Shown here piece after piece: positions 34,039 to 42,922 of a stretch of DNA of 64,000 nt. This DNA comes from Flavobacterium magnum. Lineage in GTDB: Bacteria; Bacteroidota; Bacteroidia; Flavobacteriales; Flavobacteriaceae. Below the pieces are notes generated by a model. That model was given only the letters and a program-made list of their open reading frames with translations. It had not been told where the DNA came from and ran no database searches. The stretch covers positions 3,162,001 to 3,226,000 of the forward strand of contig NZ_CP028811.1 of the NCBI RefSeq assembly GCF_003055625.1, written 5' to 3'. A program made the translations under genes and the position numbers. Within the stretch, counting starts at the first letter, position 1, and each line of letters starts with the position of its first letter.

Positions 34039-34470
34039 ATGAAAAAAGCACTAAAAATAGTATTGATCATGATTACTTTAGTAATCATAGGGTTTATTGC
34101 TTTTTGGGCATTAGTTTTCTATGATATGAATCCATGTGGAAATAAAGTTGCAAGTACATTTTTTTCACCAAATAAGCAATTCAAGATTTTGGTTTTCGAA
34201 AGAAACTGTGGCGCTACAACAGATTTTTCGACACAGGTTAGTCTTTTAAGACATAATCTTGAATTGGAACACGATGATGAGGGAAATATCTTTTCTGCGG
34301 ATAGAAATTACGGTGATGCAGAAATCGATGAAAATGGAAATGTGTATTTAAAAGCTACTTGGCTTAACAATAACAAAGTATTGATCACTTACGATTCAAA
34401 AATTAGAATATTTAAAAAGGAAAATAAATTAGATGGAATCACGATTCTATACAATAAAAACTACCGCTAA
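34039..34470 (+). CDS. membrane-anchored protein of a small conserved family
   Basis: 143 residues; one membrane segment (about 7-28). The extracytoplasmic part NPCGNKVASTFFSPNKQFKI, then VFERNCGATTDFSTQVSLL, matches a conserved pattern (CGN---S--sP--k-ka-vFeR-CGATT-FSTQvs) seen in many uncharacterised bacterial proteins. Function unknown. The stop is in R'' of site 53. Confidence 0.72.
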   Translation: MKKALKIVLIMITLVIIGFIAFWALVFYDMNPCGNKVASTFFSPNKQFKILVFERNCGATTDFSTQVSLLRHNLELEHDDEGNIFSADRNYGDAEIDENGNVYLKATWLNNNKVLITYDSKIRIFKKENKLDGITILYNKNYR

Positions 34471-34597
34471 CAGCGGTTTCACGCAATTGCTGCTCCTCTT
34501 GTAAAATGTAACCGCTTTTTCCATAACTTCGTTCTGTCCAGCCGAGAGTACTCAGTTCCAAATGCCGCAACTGACGTGAAGCCGCCGGACGTTACCA
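34465..34597 (+). repeat. attC site 53
   Basis: R'' CGCTAAC mirrors GTTAGCG; R' GTTACCA. Contains the preceding stop codon. Confidence 0.95.
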
Positions 34598-34605
34598 GAA
34601 ATGCC

Positions 34606-35250
34606 ATGAGAAACTTTGAACTTAAAAATGTAGACAACGACGATCTTGAAGACTTTCTAATTAAAGTTGAGAAATCATTTCAACTAAATTTTGGAAATGA
34701 AGATTTTAAAGACGTTCAAAATTTTGGCGAACTTATGGATATTGTTATCAATAAAATTCAACTTGAAAATCATGAGGATTGTACAAAACAACAAGCGTTT
34801 TATAAGTTGCGAAAATCATTCGCAGCTGTTTTAAGCATTGATTTAAGGAGTATTTCAACCACTACACTTTTAAGTGATTTGTTTCCAATAAAAAACCGGC
34901 GCTACATCATAAAAAATATTGAAAAAGATTTAGGTTTTAAAGTTTCTATCTTAAAAGCTCCTGATTGGTATTCAGGTTCATTTATAATAATTTTAATTTT
35001 ATCAATAGTCTATATATATTGGAGTTGGAAAATTGGTTTACTTGGTTTTCTACTTTCAATTATTGGATTAAAACTTGGAGAAATATTTGGCAAAGAATTG
35101 CATCTAAAAACAGTAGCTGATATTGTAAAATATGTTTCTAGAGAAAATTACGTGAACTCCAGGCGAAACTCAACAACTTTTAATCGTAATGAAACAGAAG
35201 CACTGCTAACAGAGTGGTTTCGGGAGGAATTGTGCTTCGAGCAGGAATAA
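34606..35250 (+). CDS. membrane protein with acyl-carrier-like N-terminus
   Basis: 214 residues from ATG 34606. Residues 8-48 (DDLEDFLIKVEKSFQLNFGN, then FGELMDIVINKIQ) resemble an acyl carrier protein helix bundle but lack the DSL serine that carries the phosphopantetheine. Two membrane segments follow near 124-139 and 143-160. The end is charged (TEALLTEWFREELCFEQE). Function unknown. Confidence 0.62.
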   Translation: MRNFELKNVDNDDLEDFLIKVEKSFQLNFGNEDFKDVQNFGELMDIVINKIQLENHEDCTKQQAFYKLRKSFAAVLSIDLRSISTTTLLSDLFPIKNRRYIIKNIEKDLGFKVSILKAPDWYSGSFIIILILSIVYIYWSWKIGLLGFLLSIIGLKLGEIFGKELHLKTVADIVKYVSRENYVNSRRNSTTFNRNETEALLTEWFREELCFEQE

Positions 35251-35258
35251 GGCACATC

Positions 35259-35391
35259 TGGTAACAGCGGTTTCACGCAATTGCTACTCACTTTGTAAAA
35301 TGAAACATCTTTTTCCATAACTTCGTTTTGTCCAGCCGAGAGTACTCAGTTCCAAATGCCGCAACTGACGTGAAGCCGCCGGACGTTAGCC
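35259..35391 (+). repeat. attC site 54
   Basis: R'' TGGTAAC mirrors GTTACCA; R' GTTAGCC. Confidence 0.95.
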
Positions 35392-35408
35392 GTAATTCTT
35401 AAAAAAAC

Positions 35409-36443
35409 ATGGAGTATAAAACATTTCCTGGAGGTTCAAAAACCAAAGTAAATAAAGCTGGTGATAGCCTTAAAACTGATACAATCGATTTAGAACATTA
35501 TCGAATTGTCGACGAATGGCGAGAGGCACATAGAGCCGTTTTAAATACTTTTCAAGCGATTTTAAGAACGCGTACGAAAGGTTCTAACATTATTGTTGCT
35601 CAACGTCATAAACGACGAAATACTATTATTGACAAATTATTTCGATTTCCTGACATGGAATTATCAAGAATGGATGATGTGGCTGGATGTAGATTGATTT
35701 TTTCAAATACTCATGAACTTTATGAATTTAGAAATAAATTGCACACTGCAAGATTCGCCCACAAAAGGAGAAATGATATTGATAAATACGATTACATAAA
35801 AAGACCTAAAAGAAGTGGATATCGGGGAATTCACGATGTCTATAGCTACAATGTCCGTTCAAACGTAGGAAAAGGTCTTCAAGGCTTATTAATTGAAATC
35901 CAATTTCGAACATTGATTCAACATGCATGGGCAACGACTGTAGAAATTATTGGGATTATTACAGAAAATCAACCCAAGTTTGAACGAGGTGACAAGCGGT
36001 ATGAGCGCGCGATGATACTTGCAAGTGAGATACTTGCAAGAGCTTTTGAAAATGAAACAGGACCATGTCCACAAATTGGAGATAAGGATCTTGTAGATGA
36101 GTTTATTTCCCTTGATAGCGAATTGCATTTAATAAGAACTCTAAAAAGTTTAAATGCTGCTCCTAACACAAAAATCACAGAGAACAAAAATTCTATATTA
36201 ATATTTAATGATGATGGAACGCTTGACGTTAAAGATTTTCGGGATGCAACAGATGCATTAAGAGAACTTTTCAAACTTGAAAAAGAGAATCCAAAATTAG
36301 ATATCGTATTAGTAAGGGCAGATACAAGTTCAGAAGTAAGACTAGCCTTCAAAAATTATTTTACTGATGCGCAAGATTTTATCAAATATATTGAAGATGG
36401 CTGCCACCAATTATCTGGATTTGTACTACCTTCCATTCCTTAG
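35409..36443 (+). CDS. RelA/SpoT-type nucleotide pyrophosphotransferase
   Basis: 344 residues. The synthetase core shows SRMDDVAGCRLIF near 86-98, KRPKRSGYRGIHDVYSY near 131-147 and LIEIQFRTLIQHAWA near 160-174, the catalytic signature of RelA/SpoT synthetases. There is no HD hydrolase domain and no TGS/ACT. The C-terminal third is extra and soluble. It could make (p)ppGpp as a small alarmone synthetase, or act as a toxSAS-like toxin that makes ppApp or modifies tRNA; no antitoxin is in the cassette. Sits 18 bp after R'. Confidence 0.82.
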   Translation: MEYKTFPGGSKTKVNKAGDSLKTDTIDLEHYRIVDEWREAHRAVLNTFQAILRTRTKGSNIIVAQRHKRRNTIIDKLFRFPDMELSRMDDVAGCRLIFSNTHELYEFRNKLHTARFAHKRRNDIDKYDYIKRPKRSGYRGIHDVYSYNVRSNVGKGLQGLLIEIQFRTLIQHAWATTVEIIGIITENQPKFERGDKRYERAMILASEILARAFENETGPCPQIGDKDLVDEFISLDSELHLIRTLKSLNAAPNTKITENKNSILIFNDDGTLDVKDFRDATDALRELFKLEKENPKLDIVLVRADTSSEVRLAFKNYFTDAQDFIKYIEDGCHQLSGFVLPSIP

Positions 36444-36448
36444 AACTA

Positions 36449-36582
36449 CGGCTAACAGCGGCTTCACGCAATTGCTACTTTCTTTGTAAAAGAAACCGCC
36501 TTTTTCCATAACTTCGTTCTGTCCAGCCGAGAGTACTCAGTTCCAAAAGCCGCAACTGACGTGAAGCCGCCGGACGTTAGCG
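36449..36582 (+). repeat. attC site 55
   Basis: R'' GGCTAAC mirrors GTTAGCC; R' GTTAGCG. Left arm GCGGCTTCACG; loop has GTAAAAGAAACC. Confidence 0.95.
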
Positions 36583-36590
36583 GTAACCGT

Positions 36591-37475
36591 ATGAAGACGA
36601 CACTACACATATTGACAATCGGAATTTTAATTACACTTTTTTCGTGCGGACAAACCAATGACAAAAGGAATATTCCTTTGGTTACAACTAACAGTTTGCA
36701 GACAAGTAATGACAAAAAAGAAAAAGAGCGTTTAGAAAAAAGAAGAGCAATTGAAAAGCAAGACAACGCAGACAGTTTACGACTTGATAAAGTTTTACAA
36801 GACGCATTAAAAATTGCAAACCAAAATATCAGTAAGAACAGATTTATTAAGAAGTATGAAGTATCGCCTGACAGTATTCCAGTGAGTGTCGAAATTAATT
36901 TAGACTACCATTTTACAAAGACAAATCCCCATCTTATAATAAGGAGAAACGAGCCAAGTGCTATTTATATTGACATCTATGCAAAGGGCGAAAATAAATT
37001 TGAAAAAGTAATTTCACACGAACAGTGGACTATGACCTATGTAAACGACACAATTCGGGACATTAACGGTGACGGACTAAATGACTTAGTAGTTAATTGG
37101 TATGGCTCGTCAGGTTGCTGTTTAAAAGCATTCAGTAATGTTTATCTTTTGCGAAAAGACAAAAAAGCATTTTCAGAGAACTTTGAATTTATAAATCCAA
37201 CTTTTTCACCAAATGAGAAAATAATAAGAGGCGTTTGTTATGGACATCCGGGCGAAACAGAGATGTATAAATACAAATGGAACGGAGAGAAAGTAGACAC
37301 GCTGGAATATGTCTCATACGAAAGAAACGAGAGAGGAAAAACAGGAAAGGTTATAATATCAGCAGATAGACCATATGGTGACGAATTCAAGACATTAAAA
37401 CTTCTGAATTCGGTACCGACAGAATATAAGAAAATTGAAGGCTATGACTGGTTTACAGGAAGCGGATATGAATAA
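36591..37475 (+). CDS. lipoprotein with a calcium-type FG-GAP-like motif
   Basis: 294 residues from ATG 36591. Lipobox LFSC (Cys19). A Lys/Glu-rich coiled stretch (about 41-60) is followed by a domain containing DINGDGLNDLVVNWYGSSG, a calcium-binding DxNxDGxxD loop of the FG-GAP/dockerin type, and a Cys pair. A similar loop occurs in the product at 44628. Likely surface or periplasmic. Confidence 0.75.
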   Translation: MKTTLHILTIGILITLFSCGQTNDKRNIPLVTTNSLQTSNDKKEKERLEKRRAIEKQDNADSLRLDKVLQDALKIANQNISKNRFIKKYEVSPDSIPVSVEINLDYHFTKTNPHLIIRRNEPSAIYIDIYAKGENKFEKVISHEQWTMTYVNDTIRDINGDGLNDLVVNWYGSSGCCLKAFSNVYLLRKDKKAFSENFEFINPTFSPNEKIIRGVCYGHPGETEMYKYKWNGEKVDTLEYVSYERNERGKTGKVIISADRPYGDEFKTLKLLNSVPTEYKKIEGYDWFTGSGYE

Positions 37476-37484
37476 AACGGCAAC

Positions 37485-37617
37485 CGCTAACAGCGGTTTC
37501 ACGCAATTGCTACTTACTTTGTAAAATGAACCGCCTTTTTCCATAACTTCGTTCAGTCCAGCCGAGAGTGCTCAGTTCCAAAAGCCGCAACTGACGTGAA
37601 GCCGCCGGACGTTACCG
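37485..37617 (+). repeat. attC site 56
   Basis: R'' CGCTAAC mirrors GTTAGCG; R' GTTACCG. Loop palindrome altered to GAGTGCTC. Confidence 0.95.
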
Positions 37618-37960
37618 GCCATAGCTCCGCGTCTCCGAAAGAACGATTCCCTTAAAATGAAACGTTCGGCTTGTGTTTGAGTAAATTTGGCTTATCCGCT
37701 ATTTTTCACGGTGCATCTTTGTGGTTACGTTGTGTTAGAGTCGCCGGGAAGTTTGTATAACTATTTTCGCATCTCCCAGCCGAGAGTTCTCTGCTGCACG
37801 CAATCAGGCGAAATAGCTGCGGAAAGTCGTTGTCGATATTCTTTGCGTTGAAAATTTACTTAAAATCTGTTGCGTTGAATCGTATTCACTTAAAATTTAA
37901 AACTAAATCAGAATTTCTTTGTGGTTACTTTGTGTGATTCAGCAACTGTGTCGCAACGGC
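37612..37960 (+). other. gene-less cassette, diverged family B copy (B')
   Basis: 349 bp without a gene. Shares landmarks with family B (ATAGCTCCGCGTC start, CTTTGTGGTTACG, TTCTTTGTGGTTACTTTGTG, GTGTCGCAAC end) but only short blocks align. Its start GTTACCG does not mirror its R'' CTGTAAC; one base change (A to C) would restore the match. Confidence 0.75.
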
Positions 37961-38093
37961 CTGTAACAGCGGTTTCACGCAATTGCTGCTTCCTTTGTAA
38001 AATGAACTTCTTTTTTCCATAACTTCGTTCGGTCCAGCCGAGAGTACTCAGTTCCAAACGCCGCAACTGACGTGAAGCCGCCGGACGTTACCA
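37961..38093 (+). repeat. attC site 57
   Basis: R'' CTGTAAC does not mirror the GTTACCG start of its cassette, one of only three mismatches in the window; R' GTTACCA. Confidence 0.93.
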
Positions 38094-38113
38094 GTAATTT
38101 TTCAAACTTCGCT

Positions 38114-38650
38114 ATGAAAAAAACATTTAGTTTAATATTGTTAATCTTTCTCGTTTCTTGCAATTCAAAATTTAAGATTATTGAAAAACCTTCAAACTTT
38201 TCAGAAATAGTAAAGCGAAGACAAATAATTGGTACCAATTTTTATGAAACTGGAGTTTGTTTTATGCGCCTGCAAAATGTAAAAAGGTTTACTCCTAACC
38301 TTGAAGAAATCCAAAAAGCTGAAAAAATATTGCGTGAAAAGATTCGTGAAGCAAATCATAAAATGTTTAATCAAGGTAACGGTTGTCCAATAATTCATAA
38401 TAATCTAAATATTTACAGAAGACAATATTTTGGTTACTACAACAATAAAAATGAAAAAGTAATATTTGTTACTTTCAACAAAAACAAACTGACTATTATT
38501 GAAAAACTTAAAGGATTTCGAAGAGATAAAAGTGAAAACTGGAAAAAAGAAATAGAAACTTGGGAAGATGGATGTAGTAATCATTGGGAAATAAAAATAA
38601 ATTTGGCAACAGAAAGTTTATTTGAAATGTATGTTAACGGTAGGGGATAA
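38114..38650 (+). CDS. lipoprotein, unknown function
   Basis: 178 residues from ATG 38114; lipobox FLVSC (Cys16). Mature part is basic and helical in the middle (EEIQKAEKILREKIREANHK), with three cysteines (VCFM, GCPII, GCSNH). No family recognised. Confidence 0.7.
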   Translation: MKKTFSLILLIFLVSCNSKFKIIEKPSNFSEIVKRRQIIGTNFYETGVCFMRLQNVKRFTPNLEEIQKAEKILREKIREANHKMFNQGNGCPIIHNNLNIYRRQYFGYYNNKNEKVIFVTFNKNKLTIIEKLKGFRRDKSENWKKEIETWEDGCSNHWEIKINLATESLFEMYVNGRG

Positions 38651-38658
38651 AAAAACTA

Positions 38659-38792
38659 CTGGTAACAGCGGTTTCACGCAATTGCTACTTTTCTTGTAAA
38701 ATGAACCACCTTTTTCCATAACTTCGTCCTGTCCAGCCGAGAGTACTCAGTTCCAGAAGCCGCAACTGACGTGAAGCCGCCGGACGTTACAA
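38659..38792 (+). repeat. attC site 58
   Basis: R'' TGGTAAC mirrors GTTACCA; R' GTTACAA, the only copy with this core. Loop has TTCCAGAAG. Confidence 0.95.
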
Positions 38793-38818
38793 GCAATCGT
38801 TAAAAAAATCGTCGTAAA

Positions 38819-39421
38819 ATGAAATCCCTTTACATAGTAGTCGCAATTATACTGGTAATGTCCATTAGCTTTTATGTTAGCAGTTGTAACAGAAAAGCTG
38901 CTGAAAAAAATAGTAATGCAAATCTGCAGGATACAATAAAACCCAGAGTTCACACAACAAAAGAAAATACGTTTCCCGAGCTTCGTCAATTAGCTTTTTC
39001 AGTAACACCCGAAAAACTCGGACTTACTTTGCCAAATGATCAAGTGTCCGTTTACGGTGTAATTATGGATTGGGAAATGGACGGTGCAATAGCAACAACA
39101 ATTTCATATGTTACTGGAGATGCAAGCTTATATCTGAGTTCTGGAGGTGGTGTTATTGGTGGCGGACAACATGAAAATGTAAATATTGCTTCCAAGCAGT
39201 TTACAAATCTTGCAAAAACTTTTCTTGATCAAGCGACCAAAACCACTCAAACTTCACTGCCTGGAAAAAATGAAGTACAATTTTTTTTACTTACAAATAA
39301 AGGAATGTATGTTGGTAAGGATATAATGCCAAACTTTGAAAACAATTCTTCAAAATGGATGAAGTTGTTTGAAGAAGGAAATAAACTTTTATCAGAACTA
39401 CGAAGAACGAGCGGAGGGTAA
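38819..39421 (+). CDS. lipoprotein of a conserved uncharacterised family
   Basis: 200 residues; lipobox YVSSC (Cys23). The pattern PELRQLAFSVTPEKLGLTLP, VYGVIMDWEMDGAIATTISY, GDASLYLSSGGGVIGGGQHE and a later VQFFLLTNKGMYVG belongs to a conserved small protein family I recognise from other bacteria but which has no known function. Members are usually not lipidated, so the anchor may be a local addition. Confidence 0.72.
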   Translation: MKSLYIVVAIILVMSISFYVSSCNRKAAEKNSNANLQDTIKPRVHTTKENTFPELRQLAFSVTPEKLGLTLPNDQVSVYGVIMDWEMDGAIATTISYVTGDASLYLSSGGGVIGGGQHENVNIASKQFTNLAKTFLDQATKTTQTSLPGKNEVQFFLLTNKGMYVGKDIMPNFENNSSKWMKLFEEGNKLLSELRRTSGG

Positions 39422-39433
39422 AATTACGACTGC

Positions 39434-39566
39434 TTGTAACAGCGGTTTCACGCAATTGCTGCTTCTCTTGTAAAATGAACCACCTTTTTCCATAACTTCG
39501 TTTTGTCCAGCCGAGAGTACTCAGTTCCAGAAGCCGCAACTGACGTGAAGCCGCCGGACGTTACAG
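39434..39566 (+). repeat. attC site 59
   Basis: R'' TTGTAAC mirrors the unique GTTACAA; R' GTTACAG. Confidence 0.95.
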
Positions 39567-39911
39567 GCAATTGCTCCGTGTCCGAAATGACGATTTTCGT
39601 AATTGAGTGGCTCGGCTTGTGTAATCACAAATTAACTTCTCTCCTATTTTTCAAAGAGCAACTTTGTGGCTCAGCTTTGAAACCTTGGCCGGGATTTTCT
39701 GGTCTCCATTTACTTTTCTTCTTGCCGAGAAATCTCTGCGAAGCTCAATTGGGTTGTATTGCTGCTTAAGTCTTTGTCAATTTCTTTGTCTTGAAAAATG
39801 CTGAAAATTTCCTTTTCAAAATTCTAAACTTAACGTGGATCTCAAAAAAACTATCGCATTAGAAATTCTTTGTGGTTACTTTGCGTGATTATGCGCTTGT
39901 GTCGCAACAGC
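39561..39911 (+). other. gene-less cassette, family B copy 4
   Basis: 351 bp. Has a one-base loss (AAACTTAACGTGG) relative to the other copies. It is followed directly by a diverged family B cassette. Confidence 0.82.
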
Positions 39912-40043
39912 CTGTAACAGCGGCTTCACGCAATTGCTGCTTTCTTTGTAAAATGAGCTTCTTTTTTCCATAACTTCGTTCTGTCCAGCCGAGAGTACTC
40001 AGTTCCAATGCCGCAACTGACGTGAAGCCGCCGGACGTTACAG
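39912..40043 (+). repeat. attC site 60
   Basis: R'' CTGTAAC mirrors GTTACAG; R' GTTACAG. Left arm GCGGCTTCACG; one base shorter (TTCCAATGCC) and GAGCTTC in the loop. Confidence 0.94.
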
Positions 40044-40404
40044 GCAATAGCTCCGTCGCAGAAATGACTATTTTTCGTAGTTGAAAAGATTCGGCTTGCG
40101 CAAATTTAAAATCACTTCTCTCCTATTTCCTGGGAATAAACTTTGTGGATTTGACTTTGAAAGTATTCATTGAAATTTTGTCAATTTCATTTACGTTTTC
40201 GTGTCGCCGAGAAATCTCAGCTAAACGCAATCTGGCTTAAACTTGCTTAAAATCTTTGTCAATTCTTGTTGTCCGGAAAATTACAGCTGAGGATTTTGCA
40301 CTTAAAATTGCAACCTCAAAAAAAGCGGAAAATCTATAAAAACCAATTGCAGCAGATTTTCTTTGTGGTTACTTTGTGTGATTTTTGTTGTGTGTCGCTA
40401 CAGC
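40038..40404 (+). other. gene-less cassette, diverged family B copy (B'')
   Basis: 367 bp without a gene. Shares the left end CAATAGCTCCGT-CGAAATGAC-like block, TTCGGCTTGCG, AACTTCTCTCCTATTT-like block and TTTCTTTGTGGTTACTTTGTG with family B, with other parts unalignable by eye. Confidence 0.75.
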
Positions 40405-40537
40405 CTGTAACAGCGGTTTCACGCAATTGCTACTTCCTTTGTAAAATGAACTTCTTTTTTCCATAACTTCGTTTTGTCCAGCCGAGAGTACTCGGTTCCA
40501 AATGCCGCAACTGACGTGAAGCCGCCGGACGTTACCT
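40405..40537 (+). repeat. attC site 61
   Basis: R'' CTGTAAC mirrors GTTACAG; R' GTTACCT. Confidence 0.95.
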
Positions 40538-40570
40538 GCAAGCGCTACAAAAATCGAGTAAAATCAAATT

Positions 40571-41113
40571 ATGGAGATAGGAAAACAATTTAACAGCTTG
40601 CGTTTTGAAGATTATTTTTTTTATATCGATAATTATAAAAAATATTCTGACTTTAATACTTTGGGATTATATCGTTCACTTTCAGAAAATGAAAAACTTA
40701 ATCTCGAACAGAAAATTTCCATTAGAGATTATGCAAACAAAATATTTGAAAAGACATTTAATTTTTTGCAAGTAAAAGATCCTTGGACTTACATAAAGGT
40801 GCAAACTTTAGGATTAGAACTAACGGATGGTGACAAGGAAGAAATGTGGCGTAAAATATTTATAAATCAGGAAAAAATATTGCGCGAAAAAAGAATAAAA
40901 CACAAGAATTTCGGAGAATATTCCAAGCATAACTGTGGTTACGAAACATGTCCTATGAATGGCATAATGATTAAGCAAGGCTCGTTTATGGCCGAGTACG
41001 AAATGTGTATTGGAAATATCAATAGATATGTACAAAAACAAAAGTCTGAAAAAAGAAAATCAGATAGAAAAAGCGAAAGCCAAATTATTAATAACGAATT
41101 GGATTTAGAATAA
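40571..41113 (+). CDS. cytoplasmic protein with Cys-rich motif, unknown function
   Basis: 180 residues, charged and helical. A HNCGYETCPMNGIMIKQGSF segment near 120-139 has two Cys and one His close together and might bind a metal. The C-terminal 25 residues are Lys/Ser/Glu-rich and probably disordered. No family recognised. Confidence 0.65.
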   Translation: MEIGKQFNSLRFEDYFFYIDNYKKYSDFNTLGLYRSLSENEKLNLEQKISIRDYANKIFEKTFNFLQVKDPWTYIKVQTLGLELTDGDKEEMWRKIFINQEKILREKRIKHKNFGEYSKHNCGYETCPMNGIMIKQGSFMAEYEMCIGNINRYVQKQKSEKRKSDRKSESQIINNELDLE

Positions 41114-41122
41114 TGCGCCAGC

Positions 41123-41255
41123 AGGTAACAGCGGTTTCACGCAATTGCTGCTTTCCTTGTAAAATGAACTTCTTTTTTCCATAACTTCGTTTTGTCCAGC
41201 CGAGAGTACTCAGTTCCAAAAGCCGCAACTGACGCGAAGCCGCCGGACGTTAGCA
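41123..41255 (+). repeat. attC site 62
   Basis: R'' AGGTAAC mirrors GTTACCT; R' GTTAGCA. Right arm CGCGAAGCC is changed without a matching change on the left, weakening the stem by one pair. Confidence 0.94.
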
Positions 41256-41271
41256 GAAAGACTACCTCAAA

Positions 41272-41781
41272 ATGACGAAAAAAACGAGCCTGATAATCAT
41301 AATTTCGATACTTTGGATCAGTATCATTACTTCAATATGTTTAGTTAAAAATTATAATGTAAATTTCATTTTTGGAATAGTTGGACTTTCCATTGTCACA
41401 ATAACATATAATAAATTTCGAGAATTTAGCTTCGGAATTTTAGCATTACTGATTTTTCTATCTATTTTTAATGTTGTAAGTTTTAGCTATGCTTTTGGCT
41501 TATACTTTCATATTTTTGGAGGTCGTTTAAATATTCCTTCTGTAATATTGTTTTGTGTTTTGTTTTTTACACAAATTGAAAAATTTGTGGATTTAAGACA
41601 AAATTGGTTTAAAGAAGATGAAACCGAGATTCAATATCACAAAGAAAAAAAGACACGTATGTTTAAAAATAATTTTCAAAACTTGTCAGAAATTGAGTTG
41701 CGAAAAAAGTTGGAAAGCGGACAATTAGTTGAAGAAGCTAAGATTGCTATCAATGAATTACTCCTGGAAAGAAACGAATAA
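41272..41781 (+). CDS. membrane protein, unknown function
   Basis: 169 residues; four membrane segments (about 6-24, 30-46, 55-77 and 88-102) followed by a charged cytoplasmic tail with a helical NLSEIELRKKLESGQLVEEA motif. No family recognised. Confidence 0.66.
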   Translation: MTKKTSLIIIISILWISIITSICLVKNYNVNFIFGIVGLSIVTITYNKFREFSFGILALLIFLSIFNVVSFSYAFGLYFHIFGGRLNIPSVILFCVLFFTQIEKFVDLRQNWFKEDETEIQYHKEKKTRMFKNNFQNLSEIELRKKLESGQLVEEAKIAINELLLERNE

Positions 41782-41788
41782 GTCCTTC

Positions 41789-41921
41789 TGCTAACAGCGG
41801 TTTCACGCAATTGCTGCTTCCCTTGTAAAATGAACTTCTTTTTTCCATAACTTCGTTTCGTCCAGCCGAGAGTACTCAGCTTCGAAAGCCGCAACTGACG
41901 TGAAGCCGCCGGACGTTAGCT
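41789..41921 (+). repeat. attC site 63
   Basis: R'' TGCTAAC mirrors GTTAGCA; R' GTTAGCT opens the fused cassette 64. Confidence 0.95.
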
Positions 41922-41957
41922 GAAATAGCAACTGAACGTACTGAACCAATAAACTAA

Positions 41958-42308
41958 ATGAGAAAATACGAAATTAGAATTATTGATTTCAAAAATGTCA
42001 ATACTTCTAGTGACATCTTAGAACTTTTTAACAGAGTACTGCGTTTCAAGAAACCAGTAGATCGCTTGGAAAAGCTGCACGAAAGCATTCATACTAGTGA
42101 AACACTATTTACAAATTTGTTTCTGTATAATTTTTATTATTTACAAGCTGAGTTTAATGAGGAATATAGATATTTATGGGATTTAATTCAGAATTATAAC
42201 AGACGGTTTAAACCAAACAACATATATGTTGATTACATTTCTGAATTTTCTGAGTTAAATTATTGTTATGGCAAAGAAAATGCTCAAAGAGGCTGTAAAC
42301 ACTTATAA
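41958..42308 (+). CDS. cytoplasmic protein, unknown function (possibly truncated)
   Basis: 116 residues, no signal. Helical, with ILELFNRVLRFKKPVDRLEK. The end (GKENAQRGCKHL) is followed by 159 bp without a gene, then another gene and an attC whose R'' does not match this cassette start, so its 3' part and attC may have been deleted. No family recognised. Confidence 0.6.
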   Translation: MRKYEIRIIDFKNVNTSSDILELFNRVLRFKKPVDRLEKLHESIHTSETLFTNLFLYNFYYLQAEFNEEYRYLWDLIQNYNRRFKPNNIYVDYISEFSELNYCYGKENAQRGCKHL

Positions 42309-42467
42309 CAATCAAAGGAGGCATTACAGCCTGGAGATGAAAACTCCCGAATTTGCACATAAGAATCAAATGCATCAATACAAATATTATAGCCTGAATT
42401 AATAACAAAAACAGTCAACCTATTTTAGGACAAGACAGTCGCCGCAAAAAATCTAGAAAATTACAAT
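42309..42467 (+). other. junction of two fused cassettes
   Basis: 159 bp without a gene between two cassette genes. No attC arm (GCGGTTTCACG or CGTGAAGCC) and no GTTR core is present here. The flanks carry non-matching cassette ends (GTTAGCT at 41915, CGCTAAC at 42923), so a deletion that removed one attC probably lies in this stretch or close to it. Confidence 0.65.
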
Positions 42468-42905
42468 ATGAAATTTCGAAATTGGGAAATAATTGCTGAT
42501 AAAAAATACAACGATGAAATTTACAGTAATCTTAAAGGCGGAATCGCTGATGGTTGCCAATGTAATGACTGCAGAAATTTTGTAAAAAACAGACAAGATA
42601 TTTTTCCCCAAGAAATTAAAACTTTGCTGGCAGAACTTGGAATAGACTACACTAAAGAAGCTGACAACATACATCTGCAAAAGTTGAAAAATGGTTTGCA
42701 TTCATATCTTGCACTATTTCATTTTAGAGGGGAAATTACGAAATTAGAAGATGAAACTGGGCTACTGCCTTTAAACGATAATCTAATCATTAATTTTGGC
42801 TTACCTGACGGACAAATACTTTTTCCCAATGTAGAACGTCTCGTTCAAATCGAGTTTTACATTGAAATGCCATGGACAATTGAAAAAGAACTGGAAAGTG
42901 ATTGA
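42468..42905 (+). CDS. conserved protein with CxCxxC motif, unknown function
   Basis: 145 residues. GGIADGCQCNDCRNFVKNRQ and FPQEIKTLLAELGIDYTKEA, then GLHSYLALFHFRG, match a conserved bacterial family (G-xC-C--CRNF, LG-D--KE, GLH-Y--w-HF-G) without known function. The Cys cluster may bind a metal. Cytoplasmic. Confidence 0.72.
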   Translation: MKFRNWEIIADKKYNDEIYSNLKGGIADGCQCNDCRNFVKNRQDIFPQEIKTLLAELGIDYTKEADNIHLQKLKNGLHSYLALFHFRGEITKLEDETGLLPLNDNLIINFGLPDGQILFPNVERLVQIEFYIEMPWTIEKELESD

Positions 42906-42922
42906 TCAAAAAAAAGCCCTGC

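Noticed and set aside
34576..34605. GTG start inside the attC giving proteins that begin MKPPDV
   Set aside because: The GTG lies in the right stem arm (GACGTGAAGCC). In most cassettes the frame is out of phase with the gene, and in the others an ATG at a signal peptide or just before the conserved domain is a better start.
42309..42467. A hidden attC of another type between the two genes of cassette 64 (TTATAACAATCAAAGG)
   Set aside because: It has an AAC-like left part but no facing GTTR core and no complementary arms within 160 bp.
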